From contig NZ_JMPL01000027.1 in NCBI RefSeq assembly GCF_000735365.1, positions 1-43,515 of the forward strand: 43,515 nucleotides of DNA, read 5' to 3'. Positions 7,934 to 13,844 of the stretch are shown piece after piece. The stretch comes from Kluyvera ascorbata ATCC 33433. Its GTDB lineage: Bacteria > Pseudomonadota > Gammaproteobacteria > Enterobacterales > Enterobacteriaceae. The notes beneath the pieces were generated by a model. The model was not told where the DNA came from. It was given only the letters and a program-made list of their open reading frames with translations, and ran no database searches. A program made the translations under genes and the position numbers. Numbering within the stretch: position 1 is the first letter of the stretch; every line of letters starts with the position of its first letter.

Positions 7934-10125
7934 GCAGTGCCTACGATAGCCTCGATCCCCGCGTCCGTAAGTGGGTTTACAAGCAGGGGTGGTCGACATT
8001 AAGGCCCTTGCAGGAGAGTTCTATCCCGGCAATTTTAGCCCGTGATCGAGACGTGCTAATCAGTGCAGGTACAGCAGCGGGTAAAACAGAGGCTTTCTTT
8101 CTTCCTGCCTGTTCGGCAGTTGCAGATCTCACGAATGGATTTGGCATCGTCTATATCAGTCCGTTGAAGGCATTGATTAACGATCAGTACCGTCGTCTTG
8201 GGAGCCTTGGAGATGCATTGGAAATGCCAGTGACTCCCTGGCACGGGGATGTACCACAAAGCAAAAAGAAGAAGGCTCGGACGAACCCTGCTGGCATTTT
8301 ACTGATTACACCTGAGTCACTTGAGTCTTTGCTCATAAATTCAATGGGCTGGCTCAAACAGGCGTTTTCTTCAGTCGCATACATCGTTATTGATGAGTTT
8401 CATGCTTTTATTGGTTCAGAGCGTGGTGTACAGCTGCTTTCTCTGCTCAATAGAATTGACCATGTGCTAGGATGCCAGGTAAATCCAATTCCCCGCGTTG
8501 CGTTGAGTGCCACGCTGGGGGAACTGGAGAAAGTGCCCGAAATGTTGCGCCCGGACAAACGACTCCCCTGCGTAACTGTTACAGATAGTAATAGCATGGC
8601 CACTCTTCAGGTACAGGTCAAAGGGTACCTGGAGCGAGTGATCCAAAATGAGGAAGAACTTCAGAGTTCAGCTGAACATGACGTTTGCGCTGACATTTTT
8701 AGACTTTGCCGTGGCGATTCTCATTTGGTCTTTGCAAACAGCCGAAAACGCACTGAAAGCATTGCGGCAACGCTGAGCGACATGTGTGAGGAACAAATTG
8801 TTCCGAATGAATTTTTCCCCCACCATGGTTCCCTTGCCAAGGAATTACGTGAGGTGCTTGAATCTCGTCTTCAGAAAGGAAATTTGCCCACAACAGCTGT
8901 TTGTACAATGACGCTTGAGTTGGGAATTGATATCGGTAAGGTTAAGTCGGTTATCCAAGTTACGCCTCCGCATTCTGTTTCCAGTTTGCGCCAGCGAATG
9001 GGGCGTTCTGGGCGACGCGATTCCCCGTCAGTACTCAGAATGCTAATTACAGAAAATGAGCTTACTGTGAGTAGCAGTATCGTTGATCACCTACGACTCC
9101 AGTTGGTGCAGTCGATGGCAATGATCAGGTTGATGATCTCTAAACAATGGTTTGAGCCTGCCGATTCCCGGCAGATGCATTACTCCACGCTGCTACACCA
9201 GATTCTTGCAATTACCGCACAATGGGGTGGAGTTCGTGCCGACCAGCTCTGGTCACAACTATGCCAGACAGGGCCGTTCAGAAATGTAGATTTAAACGAT
9301 TTCAAAAGCCTGCTTAAACATATGGGAGCATGTGGCCTACTCACTCAACTTGCTAGCGGCGAAATGGTTGTTGGGGCAGAGGGGGAGAAACTGACTAACC
9401 ATTATACTTTTTATGCCGTGTTCAATACACCAGAAGAGTTCCGCATTATCACCGGAAACAGAATCCTTGGAACAGTGCCTGTGGACTCCCCACTGCTACC
9501 AGACCAACACATCATCTTCGGTGGGCGGCGCTGGAAAGTGACAGAGATCGAGACAGAGAAAAAAGTTATCTATGTAGAGGCAACCAAAGGCGGTCAGCCA
9601 CCACAATTTAGTGGGGGAGGTATGTCTGTTCATGATGCCGTTCGTCAGGAAATGCTCGCTATCTATAGGGAAGGTGATTACCGCATAGCAATAGGTAGCA
9701 AGAAAGTAGATTATGCCGATACTGCCGCCAGAAACCTATTTGCGGAAGGCTGTAGTAACTTTCAGCGTTTTAAACTTCAAAATGAGTGTTTTATTACGAG
9801 TGGACAACACTGTTACGTAATACCCTGGATGGGGGATAAAGTTGTCAATACGATTACAGCCTTGCTCATACGTTGTGGTTTTAAAGCAAATTCATTTGCT
9901 GGCGTTATAGAAATCGATAACTCCAGTGTAGCTTCCGTTCAGCACGCGCTCAAAGAAATGCTGTTGTCAGGCTTGCCATCTGCATTTGATCTTGCCACAG
10001 ATGTTCCAGAAAAGTACTTAGATAAATATGACGAGTATTTACCAGAGTCCCTTCTTGCGAAAGGTTATGGTGCAAAGGCGTATGAAACAGAAGGTACGCG
10101 CATCTGGTTGCAGAAACATCTTTAG
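7930..10125 (+). CDS. sngC: Shango component C: Lhr-like DEAD/DEAH helicase
   Basis: A 731-residue superfamily 2 helicase. Motifs run in order: Q-like region LRPLQESSIPAI (24-35), Walker A SAGTAAGKT (45-53), motif II DEFH (155-158), motif III SAT (193-195), LELGIDIG of motif V, and motif VI QRMGRSGRR (355-363). The C-terminal 350 residues would hold winged-helix and accessory domains typical of Lhr/BrxHI-type helicases, which act on DNA duplexes or DNA-RNA hybrids. The DEFH box with Phe is uncommon for the family. The start overlaps the previous stop (ATGA). A stem-loop terminator follows 16 bases after the stop. As part of Shango it is expected to process or displace invading DNA; that is inference from the family. 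Confidence 0.85.
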   Translation: MSSAYDSLDPRVRKWVYKQGWSTLRPLQESSIPAILARDRDVLISAGTAAGKTEAFFLPACSAVADLTNGFGIVYISPLKALINDQYRRLGSLGDALEMPVTPWHGDVPQSKKKKARTNPAGILLITPESLESLLINSMGWLKQAFSSVAYIVIDEFHAFIGSERGVQLLSLLNRIDHVLGCQVNPIPRVALSATLGELEKVPEMLRPDKRLPCVTVTDSNSMATLQVQVKGYLERVIQNEEELQSSAEHDVCADIFRLCRGDSHLVFANSRKRTESIAATLSDMCEEQIVPNEFFPHHGSLAKELREVLESRLQKGNLPTTAVCTMTLELGIDIGKVKSVIQVTPPHSVSSLRQRMGRSGRRDSPSVLRMLITENELTVSSSIVDHLRLQLVQSMAMIRLMISKQWFEPADSRQMHYSTLLHQILAITAQWGGVRADQLWSQLCQTGPFRNVDLNDFKSLLKHMGACGLLTQLASGEMVVGAEGEKLTNHYTFYAVFNTPEEFRIITGNRILGTVPVDSPLLPDQHIIFGGRRWKVTEIETEKKVIYVEATKGGQPPQFSGGGMSVHDAVRQEMLAIYREGDYRIAIGSKKVDYADTAARNLFAEGCSNFQRFKLQNECFITSGQHCYVIPWMGDKVVNTITALLIRCGFKANSFAGVIEIDNSSVASVQHALKEMLLSGLPSAFDLATDVPEKYLDKYDEYLPESLLAKGYGAKAYETEGTRIWLQKHL

Positions 10126-10141
10126 TAATCTGGATATGTAA

Positions 10142-10179
10142 TCAGGGTATAAATAAGACATATATACCCTGAATTTTTT
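10142..10179 (+). terminator. Terminator of the Shango operon
   Basis: A perfect 10-bp stem, TCAGGGTATA (10142-10151) with TATACCCTGA (10163-10172), has an 11-base loop and is followed by ATTTTTTATTT. It closes the rightward operon. The T-tract overlaps the stop codon of the convergent small gene. Confidence 0.75.
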
Positions 10180-10306
10180 ATTTCCCTGTAGATTTACTAG
10201 GCTTTAGTCCCGGGGTATTACCAGGAGTATCTTTATTATCACGTCGACGTTGATCCGGTTTTCCTGTCGATTTAGCAATTGGTTTTGGACCAGGTTTAAG
10301 ACCCAT
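10178..10306 (-). CDS. Unrecognised 42-residue basic small protein
   Basis: An ATG at 10306 on the minus strand opens 42 codons ending in TAA. AAAGGAT lies about eight bases before the ATG, a good ribosome-binding site, and a plausible promoter is at 10349-10377. The product is rich in Lys, Pro, Gly, Arg and Thr, with no hydrophobic segment, so it should be cytoplasmic and disordered. It has an internal repeat: GLKPGPKPIAKSTGKPD near the start and GLKPSKSTGK at the end, separated by a charged part QRRRDNKDTPGN. A nucleic-acid or ribosome-binding role would suit this composition but is only inference. It converges on the Shango helicase gene. Too short for most gene finders. Confidence 0.6.
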   Translation of the reverse strand: MGLKPGPKPIAKSTGKPDQRRRDNKDTPGNTPGLKPSKSTGK

Positions 10307-10348
10307 GATAGTTATCCTTTAGAGGTGTAAGAGGGAAGCCTCAACATT

Positions 10349-10377
10349 GATATATTGGATAATGTGAAATTTTTCAA
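10349..10377 (-). promoter_or_regulatory. Candidate promoter of the 42-residue gene
   Basis: On the minus strand TTGAAA (10377-10372) and TATATC (10354-10349) are 17 bases apart, which would place the transcript start about 36 bases before the ATG. An 8-bp inverted repeat, ATTGGATA (10354-10361) and TATCCAAT (10393-10400), brackets the element and could be an operator. Confidence 0.4.
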
Positions 10378-10421
10378 TGGGAGCGATCAACATATCCAAT
10401 GATTAACTCGATATTGTGAAC

Positions 10422-10448
10422 AGTGTCCGCTTCTGGCACATGGCTGCC
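10422..10448 (-). repeat. 27-bp imperfect repeat, copy C
   Basis: On the plus strand it reads AGTGTCCGCTTCTGGCACAT and continues GGCTGCC. It matches copy B at about 19 of 27 positions in the same orientation. It lies just outside the small gene and so marks the right side of the defence cargo. Confidence 0.45.
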
Positions 10449-10509
10449 AGTCACCCACGATCTGAAATTTATAATTGACGCAACTACAGCTTTAAGTTAT
10501 CTGCTTGAA

Positions 10510-10579
10510 TTATAAATTATTTCATATAGATATTATCTCTGTGAATCCCTCGCATCCATTATTGGTTGCGAGGTTTTTT
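10510..10579 (+). ncRNA. Candidate short untranslated transcript
   Basis: A sigma-70-like promoter, TTGACG (10475-10480) and TATCTG (10498-10503) with 17 bases between, stands about 45 bases before a strong terminator at 10548-10579. No open frame with a ribosome-binding site lies between. The predicted product is about 70 nt. It could be a small RNA, the leader of a lost gene, or a leftover promoter and terminator of a deleted gene; I cannot tell which. Confidence 0.25.
10548..10579 (+). terminator. Rho-independent terminator, no gene before it
   Basis: CCTCGCA (10548-10554) pairs with TGCGAGG (10567-10573). After one T-T mismatch, CCA and TGG extend the stem to a TTAT loop. TTTTTTATTTTT follows. 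No coding gene ends just upstream on the plus strand, the nearest being the Shango helicase 420 bases away, which has its own terminator. Confidence 0.6.
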
Positions 10580-10729
10580 ATTTTTCACGCAGAGATCTCC
10601 GTATGCAAAAATCTGGCTGCTCTCAGGCCTTTGAGCAATTGCTGACTTCGATACCTCACACCCTAAGCAGTACGAGCCGATGATCGCCCCTTATCGGTGG
10701 ATAAACACTTTATCGTAACGTCACGCTGG

Positions 10730-10849
10730 CGTATCGACGGGGATGTGAAGCTCAATAGTGCACTGTGGTTGATGACGGAGAACATGCTCGTTCTGTTCAG
10801 TCAGCTGCAGGCAAAAAAACACACCGGTACTTGGGGCCAGATAGCCTGA
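10730..10849 (+). pseudogene. Remnant of a second YfjQ-like (DUF932) gene
   Basis: About 39 codons in one frame read RIDGDVKLNSALWLMTE and on to a stop at 10847-10849. They match the tail of the YfjQ-like protein at the left edge (GIDGDVKLNRALWVMAE). The DNA upstream does not continue the family. In many CP4-type islands a DUF932 gene directly precedes the yfjX-type antirestriction gene, so this is probably the stump of that gene. The tail is slightly longer than in the left copy. The surrounding 10580-10979 has no other gene that I can support. Confidence 0.65.
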
Positions 10850-10979
10850 CTTTACGCTCTCCATTCTCTCCAAATCCATATCCCGTTCGCGGGAATTTCT
10901 CATATACCGCATTGTAAGCCCTGACAGGAAACCCGCCTGCGGCATATCTGCGACTGTAATAACCGAAAGGAAAATCACT

Positions 10980-11459
10980 ATGTATAACGACACAACGTCA
11001 AAACACAATGATCATCATAATCACAGCCAGAAAGAGCCGACCGGAGATAAATTACTTCATGCCACTGTGATGCCTGATGGAATGCGTATCAGCTTCTGGC
11101 CGCAGCACTTCGGCACTATTCCGCAGTGGATAACCCTGGAGCCCCGCATCTTCGCCTGGATGAACCGCTTCTGCGCGGATTACAGCGGTGGCATCTGGCA
11201 GTTTTACACGCTGAGCAACGGCGGGGCCTTTATGGCACCCGATGCTGACCGCAATGAGACATGGAGTCTGTTCAATAATTTGAACGGTAATGGCGTGGAA
11301 ATGAGCGCAGAAGCCGCAGGTATTGCCGTCTGCCTGATTGAATACAGCCATCACGCCTGCCGTACAGAGTGTGACGCGATGACCGCGCACTATTACCGTC
11401 TGCGGGACTACGCCCTGCAGCATCCAGAAGCCCACGCCATTCTGCGCATCATTGACTGA
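10980..11459 (+). CDS. yfjX: ArdB/KlcA-type antirestriction protein YfjX
   Basis: A 159-residue protein of the ArdB/KlcA antirestriction family, close in length to YfjX (152). Family features are RISFWPQHFGTIPQWITLEP near residue 35 and the core FCADYSGGIWQFYTLSNGG. ArdB and KlcA relieve type I restriction in vivo without being DNA mimics like ArdA; several island copies are untested. The ATG follows GAAAGGAAAATCACT, a good ribosome-binding site. The His-rich N-terminus (HNDHHNHSQ) is unusual. It opens the conserved right scaffold yfjX-yfjY-ypjJ-yfjZ-toxin, all on the plus strand and closely spaced, probably one operon. Confidence 0.85.
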   Translation: MYNDTTSKHNDHHNHSQKEPTGDKLLHATVMPDGMRISFWPQHFGTIPQWITLEPRIFAWMNRFCADYSGGIWQFYTLSNGGAFMAPDADRNETWSLFNNLNGNGVEMSAEAAGIAVCLIEYSHHACRTECDAMTAHYYRLRDYALQHPEAHAILRIID

Positions 11460-11474
11460 CCGGAGGAACAACGA

Positions 11475-11951
11475 ATGAAACAGCTTTCCTTTTTACCCGG
11501 CGAGATAACGCCACAGGACCGGCGTCTCATCCAGCGGGCACTCAGGGTTCTGGACAGACATCTGCATGAGCCCGGGGTGGCCTTCACCTCCACACACGCC
11601 GTCCGTGAATGGCTGCGACTGCATATGGCCGCGCTTGAGCGGGAAGAGTTCCGGGTGTTGTATCTGGACAACCAGAATCAGCTGATTGCCCATGAGACGC
11701 TCTTTACCGGCACGATTAACCGCACCGAGGTGCATCCCCGGGAGGTGGTTAAACGTGCCCTGTACTTTAACGCGGCAGCAGTGATACTGGCCCATAACCA
11801 TCCTTCCGGCGAGACGACACCCAGCCAGGCCGATAAAGCCCTCACGCAGCGACTGGTGCAGGTGCTTCAGCTGGTGGATATCCGCGTCCCTGACCATCTG
11901 ATTATTGGTGGCAGGCAAATCTATTCGTTCGCAGAACACGGTCTGCTGTGA
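11475..11951 (+). CDS. yfjY: RadC-like JAB domain protein YfjY
   Basis: A 158-residue protein of the RadC/YfjY family. The JAMM metal-binding motif is clear: HNHPSG followed by the family Asp (SGETTPSQADK) at about residues 108-124, with the conserved EVHPREVVKRA before it. Full-length chromosomal RadC carries an additional N-terminal helix-hairpin-helix region; this island form is short, as in E. coli yfjY and yeeS. The old name suggests DNA repair, but that role has been withdrawn for RadC, and the island proteins are unexplained. The gene starts 15 bases after yfjX and belongs to the same operon. Confidence 0.88.
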   Translation: MKQLSFLPGEITPQDRRLIQRALRVLDRHLHEPGVAFTSTHAVREWLRLHMAALEREEFRVLYLDNQNQLIAHETLFTGTINRTEVHPREVVKRALYFNAAAVILAHNHPSGETTPSQADKALTQRLVQVLQLVDIRVPDHLIIGGRQIYSFAEHGLL

Positions 11952-11960
11952 GGAAGCCTC

Positions 11961-12182
11961 ATGAAAATAATCAGTAAATCTGATGCCATGCGACTTCACC
12001 ACCAGCATCCACAGTCCCGAATCTTTCGTTACTGCACCGGCAAATACCAGTGGCATGGCAGCATTCGTCATTACTTCGGTAAAGACATCCCGGATGTTCC
12101 CGGTATGCTGGCGGTATACGCCGAACGCCGCCAGGACCGCTACGGGCCGTATGCCTGCCTGATGAGTATTACCCTGAACTGA
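11961..12182 (+). CDS. ypjJ: DUF987 small protein YpjJ
   Basis: A 73-residue protein matching the YpjJ/YeeT family (DUF987), with the typical MKIISKSDAMRLHHQHPQSR start and a core FRYCTGKYQWHGSIRHY. It is basic and contains no membrane segment. It always sits between the radC-like gene and the antitoxin gene in these islands, as it does here (nine bases after yfjY, 18 before yfjZ). Its function is unknown; the constant position suggests a link with the toxin-antitoxin pair. Confidence 0.85.
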   Translation: MKIISKSDAMRLHHQHPQSRIFRYCTGKYQWHGSIRHYFGKDIPDVPGMLAVYAERRQDRYGPYACLMSITLN

Positions 12183-12200
12183 CAATAAAGGAGGTTATCA

Positions 12201-12518
12201 ATGAGCAACATCACATTGGGCCTGCAGCGGGATATCACGCCACGCCTGGGAGCCCGTCTGGTACAGGAGGGGAACCGGCTGCATTATTTAGCTGACCGGG
12301 CCAGTATCACCGGTAAGTTCAGCGAAGCAGAATGTCTTAAGTTGGATGTGGTATTCCCGCATTTTATCAGCCAGATGGAATCGATGCTGACTACTGGTGA
12401 AATGAATCCTCGCCATGCCCACTGTGTCACCCTGTACCACAATGATTTCACCTGCGAAGCCGACACCCTTGGCAGTTGCGGCTATGTATACATCGCCGTC
12501 TATCCCACTCAACGCTAA
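12201..12518 (+). CDS. yfjZ: Type IV antitoxin, YfjZ/CbeA family
   Basis: A 105-residue protein of the CbeA (YeeU/YfjZ/YafW) antitoxin family, recognised by [20 protein letters not shown] at the start, [11 protein letters not shown], and the ending GYVYIAVYP. In the type IV pairs the antitoxin does not bind the toxin but stabilises MreB and FtsZ filaments, the toxin's targets. AAAGGAGG six bases before the ATG is a near-perfect ribosome-binding site and should give high expression. The toxin gene follows 20 bases downstream in the same direction, the usual order. Confidence 0.88.
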   Translation: MSNITLGLQRDITPRLGARLVQEGNRLHYLADRASITGKFSEAECLKLDVVFPHFISQMESMLTTGEMNPRHAHCVTLYHNDFTCEADTLGSCGYVYIAVYPTQR

Positions 12519-12538
12519 CGAATTTCACGAGAGCAAAT

Positions 12539-12880
12539 ATGAAAACTTTACCTGCAACAACTCAGCGGGCGGTGAAGCCCTGCCTGTCACCCGTGGCTGT
12601 CTGGCAAATGTTACTGACACGCCTGCTGGAACAGCACTATGGTCTCACCCTCAACGACACACCGTTCAGTGAGGAACGTGTTATACAGGAACATATCGAC
12701 ACTGGGATCTCGCTGGCTGATGCCGTGAATTTTCTGGTGGAAAAATACGAACTGGTGCGTATCGACAGGAAGGGATTTAGCTGGCAGGAACAATCCCCTT
12801 ACCTTCGGGCTGTCGATATTCTGCGAGCGCGGCAGGTAACTGGCTTGTTGCGGCAAAGCCGTAAAAATTCGGTACGGTGA
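12539..12880 (+). CDS. ypjF: Type IV toxin, CbtA/YkfI/YpjF family
   Basis: A 113-residue protein of the CbtA family, the same length as YkfI and near YpjF (109). Family features are [15 protein letters not shown] at the start, [16 protein letters not shown], and the conserved core [20 protein letters not shown] then LVRID. Family members block FtsZ and MreB polymerisation and stop division. The open frame extends 21 codons upstream into yfjZ, but the ATG at 12539 matches the family start. It is the last island gene before ileX. The exact paralogue name is uncertain. Confidence 0.85.
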   Translation: MKTLPATTQRAVKPCLSPVAVWQMLLTRLLEQHYGLTLNDTPFSEERVIQEHIDTGISLADAVNFLVEKYELVRIDRKGFSWQEQSPYLRAVDILRARQVTGLLRQSRKNSVR

Positions 12881-12960
12881 ATATTACAGGCCGTGCTACT
12901 GACTTTCATCACTATCCGGGAGGGCTTGCAACGAGATGAAGAGGGCCGGGTAGCAATTCC

Positions 12961-12984
12961 TTACCTGACCCATTACCTGACCCA
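12961..12984 (+). repeat. Two tandem copies of a 12-bp repeat by the tRNA
   Basis: TTACCTGACCCA occurs twice without a gap, about 60 bases from the 3' end of ileX. Such short direct repeats next to an attachment site are reminiscent of integrase arm sites. The gap 12881-13041 has no gene. Confidence 0.6.
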
Positions 12985-12994
12985 AATTGCATCC

Positions 12995-13033
12995 AAAGAA
13001 AAAGGAGTCAGACGATTTATCATCTAACTCCTT
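12995..13033 (-). terminator. Terminator of ileX
   Basis: On the minus strand AAGGAGTTAGA pairs with TCTGACTCCTT (one mismatch) around a 10-base loop, followed by TTTCTTT. It begins nine bases after the tRNA end. Because the 3' part of the tRNA locus lies on the island side, this terminator may have come with the island. Confidence 0.65.
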
Positions 13034-13041
13034 GTTTTATT

Positions 13042-13117
13042 TGGTGGCCCCTGTTGGGTTTGAACCAACGACCAAGCGATTATGAGTCGCCTGCTCTAAC
13101 CACTGAGCTAAGGGGCC
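13042..13117 (-). tRNA. ileX: tRNA-Ile2 (anticodon CAU)
   Basis: A 76-nt tRNA gene with encoded CCA on the minus strand. The acceptor stem is GGCCCCT with AGGGGCC, and the T arm contains GGTTCAAACC. The anticodon CAU lies in the loop CTCATAA (anticodon at 13082-13084). A CAU tRNA with this acceptor stem next to mug is ileX, whose C34 is changed to lysidine by TilS so that it reads AUA codons. Its 3' end faces the island, making it the likely integration site. The tRNA is intact. Confidence 0.92.
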
Positions 13118-13244
13118 ATGATAGCGGACGATTATAAAGTAACAGCGAGCGCCAATCCAGCGTTAAGCGTGCACATGCTGTTTTTATAAACAATGCATTT
13201 TCAATTCGTTATACTGATCTCACGATGTATTGATCGAGAATATT

Positions 13245-13751
13245 ATGGTTAAGGACATTATTGATTCGGGGCTGCGGGTGCTGTTCTGCGGCATTAACCC
13301 GGGGCTGTCATCTTCTTCTCTGGGCTATCCCTTTGCCCATCCGGCAAACCGCTTCTGGAAGGTGCTGCACCTTGCGGGGTTTACCGAGCGTCAGCTGAAG
13401 CCGGAAGAGGCGGAGCAGATGCTGACGTTCCATTGTGGCGTCACCAAGCTGGTTGAGCGCCCGACGGTGCAGGCGAGTGAGGTCAGTCTGCAGGAACTGC
13501 GCAGCGGCGGGCAGGCGCTGATTGAGAAGGTTGAGCGTTACAAGCCAGCTGCGCTGGCGGTGCTCGGCAAGCAGGCCTTTGAGCGTGGCTTAGGGCAGCG
13601 CGGGGCGACGTGGGGTAAGCAGACCTACATGATTGGTGATACCGAGGTGTGGGTGTTGCCGAACCCAAGTGGGCTGAGCCGGATTACGCTGGATAAGCTT
13701 GTTGAGGCGTATCAGGAACTGGACGTGGCGTTGAAAACGCGCGGCCTGTAG
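13245..13751 (+). CDS. mug: G/U mismatch-specific DNA glycosylase Mug
   Basis: A 168-residue protein, the length of E. coli Mug. It removes uracil and ethenocytosine opposite guanine in DNA. The uracil-DNA glycosylase fold motifs are present: [10 protein letters not shown] near residue 15, with the catalytic-site Asn, and LPNPSGLSR near residue 138. The open frame extends five codons further to a TTG, but MVKDI aligns with the E. coli start. A TATACT -10 element lies just upstream. It is transcribed away from ileX, as in E. coli, and is the first core gene right of the island. Confidence 0.93.
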   Translation: MVKDIIDSGLRVLFCGINPGLSSSSLGYPFAHPANRFWKVLHLAGFTERQLKPEEAEQMLTFHCGVTKLVERPTVQASEVSLQELRSGGQALIEKVERYKPAALAVLGKQAFERGLGQRGATWGKQTYMIGDTEVWVLPNPSGLSRITLDKLVEAYQELDVALKTRGL

Positions 13752-13776
13752 CCCGGCCAAGCGTAGCGCCGCCGGG
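13748..13776. repeat. REP-type palindrome after mug
   Basis: GTAGCCCGGCCAAGCGTAGC continues into GCCGCCGGG, a typical enterobacterial REP hairpin, between the convergent mug and rpoD genes. Confidence 0.65.
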
Positions 13777-13796
13777 AAATGCACCGAATTACAGGC

Positions 13797-13826
13797 AAAA
13801 AAAAGCTCCCATCAGGGAGCTTTTTT
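13797..13826. terminator. Bidirectional terminator between mug and rpoD
   Basis: AGCTCCC and GGGAGCT form a stem with an ATCA loop, flanked by A8 on one side and T6 on the other, so it can stop transcription of both rpoD (minus) and mug (plus). Confidence 0.85.
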
Positions 13827-13844
13827 ACGTTCTTACCGGGGCGA

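Noticed and set aside
7930-10125. BREX type system
   Set aside because: The ATPase and helicase resemble BrxD and BrxHI, but no PglX methyltransferase, PglZ or BrxC is present, and the TerB protein points to Shango.
10603-10683. Short plus-strand frame beginning MQKSGCSQAF
   Set aside because: No ribosome-binding site; it lies in degenerate DNA between the terminator and the yfjQ remnant and may be debris.
1-13041. CRISPR array or insertion sequence in the island
   Set aside because: No regularly spaced repeats and no transposase frame or IS-type terminal repeats were found; the only repeats are the 27-bp copies and the 12-bp tandem.
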